From positions 2,232,001 through 2,296,000 of the forward strand of contig NC_134943.1 in NCBI RefSeq assembly GCF_051020765.1: a stretch of DNA of 64,000 nucleotides, given 5' to 3'. A program made the position numbers and the translations under genes. Origin of the DNA: Lasioglossum baleicum (lineage: Eukaryota; Arthropoda; Insecta; Hymenoptera; Halictidae). This document shows, one piece after another, positions 38,983-53,900 of this stretch (its first letter is position 1; each line of letters opens with the position of its first letter). The notes beneath the pieces are model-generated. The model did not search any database. It saw only the letters and a list, made by a program, of their open reading frames with translations, and was not told the DNA's origin.

Positions 38983-41900
38983 GAGAGAGTTACCCCCCTC
39001 GTGCTACTGATGGTACGTACTACATCTACAACACACACCCCCCCTTCACGGCTTAACGAACTTTTAAAGTTCGCGTATCTAATCGCTCGTGTCAATGTTC
39101 GTTCAAAAGGATTAGAAATCGAATTCCCCATAAAACTTTCTCCATTCCGACGGACATATACCAATTTTCCACTTCGACTTTTTCACAATTGCGGGACGAT
39201 GATTAGTGGATTTTTATGTAAAATAAAAATTTTCTACCTGAACTGCAATCAAAAGGTTGATATAAATAAATAAATTCCTGTAGTATAATGCTGGTATTTT
39301 TACCAAAAGACACGTTCCATAAAACACTTTTCAATCGTTTGTTATATTCTCCAATACGTATTGTTTATTGATAAAGAAAAAATTTTCTGTTCATGATAAT
39401 GTGGACTGTGAAAATGAATTATTATTTCGCACATGAAATATTTGTGCATATAATATAATATATTATCATATATTATTTTAAAGAAAGCAATATTAACGAG
39501 TTTATTATGTATCAGATATCGTATCATAATTGTTTTAATATTTTATCCATTTATATTACCATTAATGTATTTTAATTATATTACCACATTATTGATCAAT
39601 TGGAATCGTGTGCGTTTTAATTTAATGCAATTCTTCTTGTATTTATACGAGTACTTGTTAAGTAGTATTGTATAGGAATTAGCTGATGTGTCTGACCATG
39701 GTTGGCCGATTCTACTGTTTGTGAATACTAATGCACGCAAACCTGATGAATTTTCAAAATCGATTGTCCTAAAATGGAACTTTAAAAAATGTTAAATAAA
39801 GAAATAAACAATGTTATTTGACTTATTTTTCCTATGCAACTGCCTCCTATTCTGTGTACAACACCAGCCCGCGAACCTCGTCTACATTTACCACACAATC
39901 AAATTTACCACACAACCAAAACGTTTTAGAAAACAGAAAGCCAACAGCATTTTCCCTGAAGGACTGTGCACGATCATTACGAAGAAATTCGACAGAAGAA
40001 ACATTTTTCGGATTCTCGGCTCCTCGCGTTTCAAAGCGATAAACACAGGAATAGAGCGGTGGAGTTCTTTTTCCTTGGCTCGCAGCAGCAGCGTTTAATT
40101 ACCAGCGGGTGCCGAAAACACGCAGGTGACAAAAATAAAAAGCGGGGAGCAACAGTTTACGTAAAATTCTTGTGCTGGAAACGGCTGTTACGGCGCTGGT
40201 AGATTTTCGTGCCGTGGCAAAACACTTCTCCCGTAGGTTCACGTAGGTTTCCTGTAGGTTCCCCGGTACGGTTTGCTTTTATTACGAGACATTTCAGGAG
40301 TTTGCAAAGCCGTGGGGGTAGCGAAAGCACGGTACCCGGTGGGGTTCACGAGCGTGTCGCGAGGCGTGACAAGAAATGTCACACGCTTCAGAAGGCATAA
40401 CTACGCGTGAGGCCGGCGCTTGCTCGCATTCCATCCGGTGACACATACCGCGAGAGACGGACCGCGAACCTCGCAGAAATATTGAGCCCCTGGAGAAATA
40501 TTGCCTGCTGCGTGACGTGCGAACACGCTGTCAATTCGAGTAGCGTAAATCACATTATTCGGCTCAATGAGCTTCCAGAAAAAAAAAAACGAAGAGAACG
40601 ATCGGGGGGGAATTTGCGCGCGCGCCCCCGGCCGCCGGCAATTTTTCACGGTAATAACCCCCCCGGTCTAATGATCGATCAGTTGATACCGCGGCCATGA
40701 TTCCAAAATTGATCCCGCGCCCCGAATATACATACATGGAAACCTCCAGAGAAATATTATTCGCCTACAATATAAATGTAAATGCACCGCTTGCCAATAT
40801 GGCCGGCATTGATTTCGAACGCATGTTTGAATAATTTTTGGTATTTTTACCTGCAATTTTCGAGCTTTGATGATATGAGTTACATTTCAATATTTTATTG
40901 ATGCGATTTTTTAAACGTTTAACCTTCGTATGCTTCTCAAACATACGTGCACGAAATGGCCTGTCGTTGTTTTCGTCCGTGGTCGTTTTGAGATTTATTA
41001 ATTGCAGAGAAATAAACCATTTTGCAGACGTTAATATAGATAGGTGGTTTTGTTTACGATTGATTTTTTTTATTGGTTTTCGACTCATACAATTATTGAA
41101 ACTTGAAGACTAGATTGTTTTAAAGATTTGAAGAATTTGGTAAATATATAAAAAAACCATGCAAGATATTTATTTTTCGACGTTCCTGCGTGTAACTTTG
41201 TAGTTGGAAACCATACTGTCATATTCAACACTGAAAAGCTGTGAAAAATTTGATGTATCTGCAACAGATGTCTGACCATTGACAGGATATTCTACTAGAA
41301 AGTAGGAACACGAATAATTTCGAACAATATGGGTATCGAATAATTATCAATCAAATCTATTAAATGCCATGAAACTAGAAAATAATCGTTATTTTCTGTG
41401 AATTGTATGTTTTAATTTCTAGTGAAAAAAATGGTGAGTTCGTTTATATCATATTTAGTACCACGAAATTAAAAAGAAAATCGTTACTGTACACGAATCC
41501 TGTTTTTTAATATTTGTTGGAAAAATTGTGTAGGTTCGTTTGTATTACATTCAATAACAGGAAATTAAAAAGTATTCGTTATTGTACATAATGTTTCAAT
41601 ATTTGACGAGAGAAAATTGTAGGTTCGTTCATATTACATCCAATAGCACGAAATTAAACGACAATCGTTACTATACATGCATTTTATGTTTAAATACTTT
41701 ACAAAACAATTGTAAGTTCAAATTTAATTCGAGCAATACAATCTCACGATATCCACGGTACAGAGACCTGCAACTTTATCGTGAAGCACAATATAATTGA
41801 AAATGACTTTAACCCGTGCTTTATAAATGGAGCAATATTTCCTGCTCGTCCGTTGACAAGAACTTACAACTGTAATCCGGAGAAAAATCGGATTGCGTTC

Positions 41901-44900
41901 TTGTGAAAATATTGCGGGCTCAGTTAAAGCGCGAATATGCTTGCCGTGTACACACGTAGACACACATATTCGGCCGACGACGTAAATCACATTACACAGT
42001 TCATGGAATCCAAGTGTAAAATATATACAGAAGTTGAATCGTATAAAGCAGCAGTTCCTTCGCAGAGGAGAAAAACTGCAGTATTGACAGCCGGAGATAT
42101 TAACCGCAAAAGTCGGGAAAAGTACCGATGCGAAGAATTATTATCCGCCGATCCGCTAAACCAAACTTTACGACCTTTGCCGTATCAGGTTTGCGAGGAT
42201 AGCTGAACATAAAAATTCATCTTTCACGGAGGATGATTATATTACGACATTTTCTATAGAATTCTTAGCGCCGGACACTTAAGGTTTCTCTTAAACAAAT
42301 GAAAAAATATGTGGCACCTTGTCTTTCTTATTCTGCGTTATTTATACATTAACTATATTGGAGATCAAAATGAAGTGACAAATTCTTAACTTGAATTATC
42401 GTTATTCTTTGGTTATACGATTTTAAGAAATCGTGTACTGTACACCGTCCATAGTAAAAATCGTTAATAATAATTTACAACAAGTTAGAAGCCTCGTGGG
42501 CTGATTTTTCGCATCCATAACATTAAATCCAATCTTCTTCAATATTTTCTAGCAATCTAAAATTTATTTTTAAGATTCTTCCTTTAACCTTTTCCCTTAG
42601 TATGGGTACTTGCCCTTATTAATGTGTTTCTGTATTTAGATAAACAATATAAAATAAGCAATTTTAATAAGCACATAAAGGAAAGCATTTTTTAATTACT
42701 GAAATATATTACACAGTTTTACAAAGATGCCCTTTGGATAGTTTTACCTGAATACCTTGTCAAAAAAGCTACATAAGTAGATAATCAATATAACTTATAC
42801 TATATGAGTCTCATAAACACTCTTAAAACTGTTTATTTTTCTGAAAAATCAGTTTAGATGTTAAAGATGTACATAAGTACTGTCTGACATTAGATGTTGA
42901 ATCGTGTAATAATCAAAGGACGATCATCGTTAAACTTGGGACGACGAACATGCTACGAAAATAAAATTTCAAAAGGAGACTTTAAAGGAGCCCGTAATAG
43001 CAGCATCAACTTTATTTCACCGACGGATTCAAACTCCATAAATCTGAAAATTTGATTTCGATCAAGGTACCTGTGCTGTTTCTCGTCGATGGATTACCGG
43101 CGGCGTGGATATCAAACATCCTGGTTGATGGAAGTTTCACTATAATTTCAACTTGTACTATTAAAGTAGCAATTCCGTAGTAATAACGATAGTAAACTCT
43201 GAACGGAGCATAAAGGAGAGCTAAACTGTATACGGAGATGTTCGAGATATGTACCGTAGTCGGAAACACAACATCAACGATCATAAAATGTTTTCGTACG
43301 TTTAATCATGGCTGATCGTTCCAATGCGCGCGGAGAACGCGGAGACGAATAACTCGCCGATACACATTTAAAACGCAATAAAACATAACTATCCGCAAAT
43401 TTTTGCGCACTTAACCAATCCCGTAAAACCGTTTCGTGCTCGCCAATTGGATCTTCTTCGTCTTTTAGATCCGTTCGATATGGTACTCGCGAAAATTGAA
43501 TGTGTCGCATCGCATAGCGATATGGTTTATTTTATTCGATATAAACTGCGTTTGAAGATAAAAATTTGAATGCCATGGAATAATTTACTGGCTCCGGTTA
43601 TGATGCTGCTACATTTATGAGTTGTTCTTATAATTATTTGGAAACTGAGGTTTAAAGTGAATTTTAATAGGAAGAAATTTTATATGAATGTGGAATTTAA
43701 TATTTCCTCAATTAATGCACAAAAATTCACCGAGATACATTCTGGTACCTTTTTTGTAACTCTAGTCGAAATTGATATACGTTTGGCATACAAAAATTAC
43801 GAAAAATTGTTAATATTGCAGGAAATTGATAGTTAAGTTTCAGAGGTTGTATAATACTGAACATGACCTTACAGAAATCAAATGAATTAAGTAAAGATTC
43901 ATTACATGGCACGCGTTTGAAAGAATTCACTTAAAATTGGAATTTCTATATATTGTCCTCGATGAATTGAAAAATTAAAATCTACATTTCTTTATATTAA
44001 CACTAGATCTACGGAGCATTAAAAATTACTGTCCCACATGACTTGACAAAAGTAAGATGGATTAATTTATTTGAAATGAGATAAAATAAATTTATGTCAG
44101 ATGTATCAGACTTTTGAATTATGTAGACAAATTATATAGACCCTTTCATTCAAAGCTCAATAAATCGGCTAGAAAAAATGGCCAATTAAGTTTCAAGCAT
44201 CCGTTGCAAAGGGGAGGCTCTGATCTTTAAAACGAGTCCTAGTACATTGTTGTACTGTTGTTTAAAGAAAATTATCACAGTTGAAATATCAACAATTTCT
44301 CGAGAATGGGAAATTTAATATGTATGTTCAAATACTTTTAGGACCCACCATAAATTCGAAGCGTTTTCGAACGTAGAAGTCTTGAACGGAAGAAGCATTC
44401 TTTTCTTTTGCGCAGGATGAGCGTGTATTCGATAAGTTGTTCGGCATTCTCGTTATCATGACTACCTCGGGTGGAGAACAGAGGCTCGAGGCTTCGAAGG
44501 AAGCATTTTTAGACGGCACACAAGGAGATCCGACCTATAGGCGGAACGTTCTGGTTCGACAAGAACGCGACTAGAGATTTTCCACTCCCCCATTCTCTCT
44601 GTCCTCCCTTGCTCCTTCTCCTTGAATGTGAAGAGTCCTTGGAATACTCCGGCGTATCCCTCATATCTCCTAGGTTCCAACGCAATACGCGCATCCCTCG
44701 ATTTAACAGGCCTTAATCATCACAAGGACCTGCCTCGAGCCGAGCGTTTTCGTCCTGTGGCCGGTTACCGTGTACCCTGGAGCATCCCCGGGTATATATG
44801 GTGCCGTCGCGGCACTTAATCGCTCACCCCTTATGCAAGCAACTCTCCGGTGAACGTTTCGCGTAGATACCGAATAGGGAAAATATTTGGCTGGTTCAGC

Positions 44901-47900
44901 ATCACCGTATCGCGCGTACAGGTGGAAATATGGGATTTTATAATATACACACCGGCTGCAAAAAAGTATTTGAACACGAGCTTTCCGATTTTCGAAAAAC
45001 CGTCGACATTTAAGGGGATCTCCGCGTCTTGAAAAAGATTGAGTTTTCTTTTTTATATTTTCTTCACCTTGTCGAGCCAATTATAATACATGGTACGTGA
45101 CAACAATTGTAATATTTCTGAGCTGTTCTAATTGAAATATTTATTGTCATTCAGCTTCATATAAATAATAATGAATACGTAAAATAAAAATAATGAAAAT
45201 ATGTTGGATGATTGAAATTAACGCAATTTTCTGAAATTTTTGAGAAATTAATATTTGTTCATTCGGGTATGCAGTGTTTTTGATATTAAAGACCTTTTTT
45301 TAGTTTTAATGGATCGAAAGAATGAATGCACTGACAAATTGTTTAGATTAGTATGTAAAATCTATGCTTCCTTTTCCTTTTTTTTTTTATTACCGTGCAG
45401 CATTGAGGAAAAAAATAGTGAACTGTACGATGGATATAGAAGAGGTAGTTAATTTGATTCTCATGTGGGTCAGACCATTCGTTGCATGTCCACGCTAGGT
45501 GATTAGTTGCTCTTTGTCAAATACTATTACCGGCAGAACTTCGTGACATTAGATTATATCTCGCATTCACGCCTTATTTAATTTAATTTGCGAGTCCTAT
45601 AATTTATTATACCTCACGCATCGCCTCTCAACGGTCTAATGTCTCTGTCGAGATTGATTTCAGCTAAATGATTATTCAACTGTGTGTACGTTGTATGGTT
45701 CTCCCACTGTTCATAATTGAAAAATCTATAACTGCTCAAAGTAATTTTCTTCTGTGAAATAAATCTAATAATATTGCAATACGATATATGAAAGTACTCT
45801 GTATTGCTTTCAAGTAGCTGAATATTAAAACATTTATTTTGTAAAATACTTTTTTTTTTATATAGAAGCATCTAACATAATTTTGACTTAAGAACGCGGA
45901 TAACAATAAACATTTATAACGCAAATAGTAGAAGTTTCTATAATAATTCCACTTTTTCATACAGCAATGTGCTACATACATCTAAAATTTACTTAACAAC
46001 ATAATTTTTAATCATTGGATCCTTATCGATTATTTATTTACGTGCAGTGTGTTATAAGTAGGCTATGGATTTTATATATTTATAACAAAAATGAGTAAAT
46101 CAAATGCAAAACAGCAAAAACATTTAAAGGAAATTGATGGAAGTTTGTCACACATCCTGTAACGTGCGAGCGTGCGCCGACGAGTGTGCGCGGAAGTGTT
46201 TGCAAGAGTGCGCGCGAGTATGATGTGCGCATGAGCATTGGTCTACGCAAGCCATCGTGCGGTCCTCGTGTCTTGTCGCGTGTCGCAATATGTATTCTTC
46301 ATGTATCGTTCATTATCAATAAACCGTTATATATTCAATAATCTAACAAGGTTATGGGCCCAGGAACGGTTCCATCACGCGAACGGAAGTGGAGATAAAA
46401 GACACGCATAAATAGAAAGAAAGTTATATTTAAAAGTGAGGTTATGTGAGAATAACCACGTGTTCCGAAAATTATAAAGAGGTACGATTAATAAATAAAT
46501 AAAGGAAAAATGGCTACTCTAATACAAACTGATCGGATAGATAAATTAAATGGGAACAATTACCGATCATGGAAGTTTAACGTGAAAATGGCTTTAGTAC
46601 AACGTGAATTATGGCAACACGTGAACGGCGAAGCTGTTGAACCAACCGAGAACGAAGCAAGGACAATCTTTAGACGTAAAGAAGACAAAGCACTAGCCAC
46701 GATTGCATTAAGTATTGAGCCGGAACACCAAATACACATCATGGACTGTACAAAAGCATCTGAAGCCTGGGATGCGCTAACAAAGGTATTTGAACCAAAG
46801 TCGAGGCCTAGAATATTACAACTCAAGAAACAAATGGTTTCGATAAAGCTTGAGCATGATGAAACAATGATGTCGTATTTAGGAAAAATAAAGACATGTA
46901 GCGACAGTCTTAAAGAAGCAGGTCATGAAATCAGAGATGACGATTTAGCGTATGCAATGCTATGTGGATTACCGGATACATACGAAGGAATTATCATGGC
47001 ATTAGCGAACCTCGATGACGAAAAGTTTAAGTCGTCAGAAATAAAAGGAATATTGCTGAACGAGTACGACAGGAGAGCAGCGAAGGAGAGCAGCAGCCCT
47101 GAAGAAAGAAAAGAAGCGCACCATCAAACCAGAGAGACGCCTCATCAAAACAGAGAAGCGTATAATCAACCGAAGGAATATAGAAAGGATGAAAGGAAAT
47201 GCTTCAAGTGCGGTAAACAGGGACACCTTGCACATTATTGTAAAACAAGGACACAAAGCACAACGACAAAGTGGAAACAGGGTACGTCTAATGATAAGCA
47301 GTATAAGCGGAAAGATATGTTCTTATTAGAATTAAATAATGTTCAATTAGATGACTCTTGGTTAATAGATAGTGGTGCGACTCACCACATTTGTAAACAT
47401 AGAGATTGGTTTGTTAATTATAAGTCAATAGCGAATGAAACAATTTACTCAGCTGACAACAATGCGCAGGATAACTTAAAGGCAATAGGAATCGGTGATA
47501 TTAACATAGAGACTTATGTAAATAATGACAGTTTTGATATAACTTTGCACAATGTGTACCATGTTCCTAATGTAAGAAGAAACTTATTGTCAGTATCACA
47601 AATAGAGAGTAAGCAGAAACGACTAATAATAGATAATCATAGATTAAGCATTTTAAATAAGAAGACTAAGACGATAGTGGGGGAAGCATTCTGTAAAAAT
47701 GGATTATATATCGTTAGAGCTAATGTAACTAAAAGCAGGCCAAATCAAGTGGAAACACATATTGTCAAGAATGATAAATTAGATGATAGTGAGAAATGGC
47801 ATCAACGATTTTGCCATATAAGCACAAGAAATATTCGCGAAATATCAAATAAGAGCTTAGTTAGAGGCTTGGAAAATTTAAATATAAAGGATGTTCATTG

Positions 47901-50900
47901 TAATGGATGTAGCGTAGGCAAATCTGTGAAAGCTCCATGTAAGAGCATGGGAGGTAGACAAACGAAAGCTGTATTGGATTTAATTCATTCAGATTTATGT
48001 GGACCATTACCAGTAAAATCAATGGGGGGTTCAAAATATTTTCTCACTCTTACTGATGACTATTCTAGGAAAACAACAATATATTGTTTAAAAAGTAAAG
48101 ACGAAGTATCTGGTTTCATACAAAAATATATAGCTAGAGTAGAAAGGGAACTGAATAGAAAAATAAAGAGAATAAGAACTGATAACGGATTAGAATTTTG
48201 TAACAAGGAATTAGAAACGTTATTTGATAAATTAGGTATAAGACATGAACGCACAAATGCGTATACACCACAAATGAACGGTGTAGCCGAAAGGGTTAAC
48301 AGAACCTTAATGAATCTTGTGCGTGCGATGTTAAAGACAGCAAAATTACCCGAAAGATTTTGGGCAGAAGCGTTGCTTACTGCATGCTATACCAAAAACA
48401 GAGTCATGCATTCAGCAATCGGCGATAATGTCCCGGAAGGTATGTGGACTGGAAACAGACCAAGCGTGAGGCATTTAAAAACGTATGGATGTTTGGCGTA
48501 TGTACATCTCTCGGGACACGGTAAGCATAAGCTCAATCCAAGGGCGAAAGAATGTATATTTGTAGGGTATTCGACACAAACGAAGGGATATCGGCTATAT
48601 GACCCTTCGAAAGACGATATTATCCATAGTAAACATGTAGAATTCGTGGAAGAAGTATGTGGATTTGAATATATTCATGGGAAAGAAACATATGAAATAC
48701 CATTTTACGACGAAAATAGAGCCAATGATGTAACAAATGAGATAGAAATTAACAAGGAAGAAGTAAAACTAGATGAAGCAACAAGTAGTGTACCAATAGA
48801 AGAAATGCTGAAATTAGAAAACGATAAAGTAGAAACAAATATAAATAGTGATGTTAGCAGTTTACGAGAGACGCGAAAATCAGATATTGTTATAAATAAA
48901 CGAAAACGCGGAAAGGTTATTAGAAATCCTTGGGGTTGTAAAGGTAAACCTAAAAATATTGAAATTAACCTAGCAGAGATAATCGAACCTACAACGTTCG
49001 AGCAAGCGATGTCATTACCTCAATCCGAACAATGGAAAATGGCAATGGATGAGGAATTACAGAGCTTAGAAAGCAGAAATACGTGGGAGGTTGTAAATAG
49101 AGTCGAAAATATGTCATGTATCGGTAGCAAATGGGTCTACAAGGTCAAGACGGATCCCACCGGCAAGGTTATTAGGTATAAAGCGAGATTGGTAGCGCAG
49201 GGGTATGGTCAAAAGAAAGATGTAGACTATTTTGAATCATATGCTCCAGTTGCCAACATGTCGACTATTAGGATGTTATTGGCAATGTCAATGTGCGAAG
49301 GTTGGCAGGCACATCATTTAGATGTTAAATGTGCATATTTGTATGGAGAACTGACTGAGAAAATATATATGAAGTTACCACCGGGATATAGCGAAACAGA
49401 TACAAAGGTAGCAAAATTGAAAAGACCGATTTACGGGTTAAAACAGTCAGGTCGGAATTGGAATGATGCAATTGATATGTTCCTAATTAAAAACGGATTC
49501 CAAAGATTAAAAAGCAATAACTGCGTCTACATATATGATCGCGATCTCATTCTAACTATTTATGTCGATGATATAGTGTTATTCAGTAAAAATGTAGATA
49601 AAGTAAAACGAGTTAAAGTATTATTAATGTCACAATATGAAATAAGAGATTTAGGAATAGCGTCTTATTTATTAGGGATAAGTATTACATATACTGATAA
49701 AACTATGAAACTGTCACAAGAGTTGTATATACAGAAACTATTAGATGAATACAATATGATAGAGTGTAAAACCACAAAAACGCCAATCGAGGCAGGTATA
49801 AAATTATCGAAGCAGGATAGCCCTTCAAGTAAAATGGAAAGAGAGGGGATGAAAAATGTGCCATATAGACGACTGGTAGGATCACTAATGTACATAGCGT
49901 TGGCGACCCGACCGGATATAATGTATGCGGTATCGAAATTAGCACAGTTTGTATCGGATCCAGGTAAAATGCACTGGATGCAAGCGAAAAGGGTGTTAAG
50001 ATATTTGTTCACTACGAGAGAGAGAAGTATGATATATAGTCAAGGAGACAGTGAAATAGAAATATTTAGCGATGCGGACTGGGCTGCCGACATTGACGAT
50101 AGGCATTCGTACAGCGGAATGATAGCTTATTTAGGAGGAAATCCGATTTCTTGGAAGTCAAACAAACAAAGATCCATATCCACATCTACCATGGAGGCGG
50201 AATATATAGCGTTGGAATGTGCTGTGAAAGAGGCGATATGGATAAACATGATGTATAAAGAGTTACAGCTACTGATTAATATTAATATACCGCGTGAGCC
50301 ATACATCATTAGGTGTGATAATAGATCAGCTATCGACTTCACATTGAATAGAGTAGAGAGATCGAAGACAAAACACATAGATATTGCGTACCATATTACT
50401 CGAGAAAAATGTGAGGAAGGTTTGATAAAGCTGAGGTATGTGTCTTCTGGTGATAATGTGGCGGATATTTTCACCAAAGCATTACCATACAATGTAATGA
50501 GTGTTCATGTAGAAAAATTACGATTGTATGAGAAATAAGTTGTATGCAAGAGACATAGATGTGTGCCAAAAGTGGGGGATTGATGGAAGTTTGTCACACA
50601 TCCTGTAACGTGCGAGCGTGCGCCGACGAGTGTGCGCGGAAGTGTTTGCAAGAGTGCGCGCGAGTATGATGTGCGCATGAGCATTGGTCTACGCAAGCCA
50701 TCGTGCGGTCCTCGTGTCTTGTCGCGTGTCGCAATATGTATTCTTCATGTATCGTTCATTATCAATAAACCGTTATATATTCAATAATCTAACAGAAATA
50801 AATATTTATGTGGCTCTTAATGCAAACAATTTTTATTTTGCATGAAAATTCACAATCTATAGATAATGGATAACATAGAAGTGACTCCGAATCAATGTGT

Positions 50901-53900
50901 TTTTCAATTCATTTAAGAGGAAGCTACGCAGTTGAAGAAATTTCGATTACAATATTCGAAACAAGAAATCCTCCCCGCATTCTTTAGCCACTTGTCTTTA
51001 TAACGCGGTTTCGTGCTTTTCTGTCAACGCGTAAGTGGAAATAAACATGCGTATCAGAAGAGAAAGGTACAAAAAGTCGAGGGGAAAATTGAAGATTGTG
51101 ACATGTCGGGGGAAACTGGAGCGAACGCAGCCAAAACGAATTACCCTTAGGGAGTTGCGATATCGTCTACTGGGATGTTATAAGAAATGCTTCTGTCGAA
51201 GGATTTCCTTCTTCAATTTCAGAAAAGAGGGTAAGTTAAATTCAATGGCAAGTAGCAATAAACGTATCATATTTTAGCGGAAATGGTTCAAAGGAATCGT
51301 TGACTCTAACAATTGTATATACTAATCCAGAGACAAAACATTTTTATTCTTAACAATTTTGTAAAGGAACTTTTAACAATACATTCGTGACATTTTTCTG
51401 ATTAAAATGAGTCCAAACATGATATAATTTAGAGCATAATTACTTGTTTAATCTGCGGTACAATAGAACCTCGAATAACCGAACTAAACAGCGGAACACG
51501 ACTACTGTCAGATGAAATTTTTGCTAATTTGTATAACAAATCGTGATGTATATGGATCCCTTCAAGAATGGAGAATTCTGATATTATCGATTCGGATAAT
51601 TGAGGTTCTACACAATCGTGAATTAAACATGCAAATATGTTCCGAATTAGGTCGTGTTTGGACAGATTCTGTCAAAAATATGTTGACAAAAGTTCTATGA
51701 AAAAATAATTAAAAACAAACAGTTTTGTCGTTTTGTCATATTATACTTATTAGCGATGGAGTTTCCGAGTTTCTCAAGGGATACAGCTTGCGATAATGGG
51801 TTTCACAAGAATCGTGTACATCTAACCTACATGTATCGAGACATTACTGTATATTCGATTTGAATGCATTTAGCAGTGGCTGTTAAGAAATCGTCAAAAT
51901 AATCAACTGAATTTTCTCGCGAGAGCAATTTCGTGGGTTATTCAACCGCAAACGGGTTCGTCACTTATTAATGTTCCTTCGATGCTAACAAATCTAGACT
52001 CGTCCTAATGAATGGGCAAACTGCGTGACTTGCTTCCGCGCTCCGTTTTTGCGCCCTCGGAGCAGCAGCCGATGCGTCGCGACGAAATCTCGTAACGTTC
52101 GTGTCAAAATTTCCATAATTCGTTGTGATAATTAAGCGATCTGCATATTACGTTCCGCGTCATGTCAGCTTCTCTTTTAAGGGCAAATGGTCCCTGGCAC
52201 GATCCCGAAGTTCCTCTTCTGTGCCCACAATTTCTCCCTGCATTCCGTTATTGGATTAGAGCGTTATAACGAGTAATATTCGCGTAACAGCCTCGTGTCT
52301 GGCTCTGCTTCACCCTTTTAGCTCGACGCAATGTGTGATTTCGCACACGCGACAGACGCGTGACACGGAACGGGGAATCTCTCGTTGATATTGGAAAATT
52401 CGCGATTGTCTTTTTCTATTTTCCTACCGCGCTGATGGACATCGAAACAATTGTCGAACACACCGAGCTGGATCGAGTGTGCATGAATTTTCCACGTTCT
52501 CCGCGTTTCAGCTATATTTATTTCTTTGTAAACGGAGTCGAGTAAATTAACGACGAGGAAATAGCAAAATGCGAAGAAAATTGCTTTCTAATCACATCAA
52601 ATATGATCAAACTAAATATTAATAAATAGATATCGTCATCTATAACATTTTTAATGTTTGAGAAGATAAACGATGTTACCGAATGTATCGAAATGGAGGA
52701 TACGTTGTAAAAGTGATACAATCTCCATAGAAATAAGCTGTGCATGCAAATTATGGAAAATGCATAGTGTATAAAAAAACTGTTCTGCACAGCTGTGTTT
52801 AATATTCATTCTTGTAACAAATCAGAATTTGCATGTTATTATAACTTTTTAATCATTTGATATAGTTCTAATACACATGCAAATATTATTTAGTTATGGA
52901 ACGGATTAGGAAGTATGTATACATGTTGTGAAACGGATTAGGAAGTATATATGTTGCATACAAATGTTTATGGAATAGCTACGTGGAAAAAGAATTGACC
53001 TGCAGTGAAGTCAAAACTGTTATAGGATCGTTGCAGTATACTGTATTCGTTCCCAATATGGACACCGAAAATCCGATTGGCGGAAGAAAATCTCGACGAA
53101 AATATGGTCGGTTGAAACGGAAGCCGGTTAAATCGGTTACTGTCGACAATAATTTATAGCTTGATTTGTTAACAAGCTTTTCTCTAACTATTTTTACGAG
53201 TAAACATAAGTTGAAATATATTAACCAGATATAGGAAGCAATTATCTGAATATTCTAACATTCAAATATTCTCTTATTCAATACGGTAGTGTAGTAGAAA
53301 TCCATAAACATTTAGAGAAATAGTGTTTTCCTTATTCCATTGGATTGGAATAATGAAGTGTCTCAAACGTGATTTTTCCATGACGAGAATATTCCTTTGT
53401 CGGAATGCATATATCTTCCCATTAGTTCGGATATTGGAGGCTCTACTGTACATTCCATTCTCAACGGACATACTCTCTAATTGTCATTCTGTCATCGCAC
53501 GTTCAATCGATCACTGATAGCTAATAAAACGACGGTCCGACGTTAATCGTCGACCCGACCCATTACGCGTTGAAGCCCAGCGGATCAAATTTACGACACT
53601 GTCATGGTCGTTCACTATTTGTGATTGAAGGCTTTTCATTTTGCAATCGTCAATGCATTTCATTTATAAAAAAGCTCGACCGTACGGATAACTTCAGAAG
53701 TCATATTATCTTCAAATGAAGCTTGCATTAAATTTTTCATCATGGAAACTCGATAAATAATACAAAAATTCGTGTAGAGCTTCCGTAACTTCGGAAATAT
53801 GATAAGAACCAATAATTAATTACGGTGCCGAAATTAGAGAGGTTCATAGTTGGTGCAGTTAATCATCGAAGCTTGTAGGCTTCTTCAAGTTAGTATTATA

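Larger units (their letters stand above)
46135..50794 (+). mobile_element. complete copia-type (Ty1/copia) LTR retrotransposon, 4660 bp
   Basis: Two identical 214 bp LTRs (46135-46348 and 50581-50794) that start TG and end CA, a 5 bp target duplication GAAAT on both sides (46130-46134 and 50795-50799), a primer-binding site, a polypurine tract and one intact 1342-codon frame. Primer type and single ORF fit Drosophila copia-like Pseudoviridae (hemivirus-like). It lies in the large bru3 intron in antisense orientation to the host gene. Identical LTRs mean insertion too recent to have accumulated a difference in 214 bp. It is the only protein-coding mobile element in the window. Confidence 0.97.
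46059..50859. mobile_element. hAT-type MITE copy split by the copia insertion
   Basis: The left part (46059-46134) starts TAGGCTATGGATTTTATATA and includes taacaaaaatgag. The right part (50800-50859) ends aatttttattttgcatgaaa then attcacaatcta. Joined without the copia element and one target duplicate, the MITE would be about 136 bp, an internally deleted and mutated family member. This sets the order: MITE first, copia later. Confidence 0.7.

Noticed and set aside
46560..46826. Minus-strand frames inside the copia element
   Set aside because: Shadows of the Gag-Pol frame.
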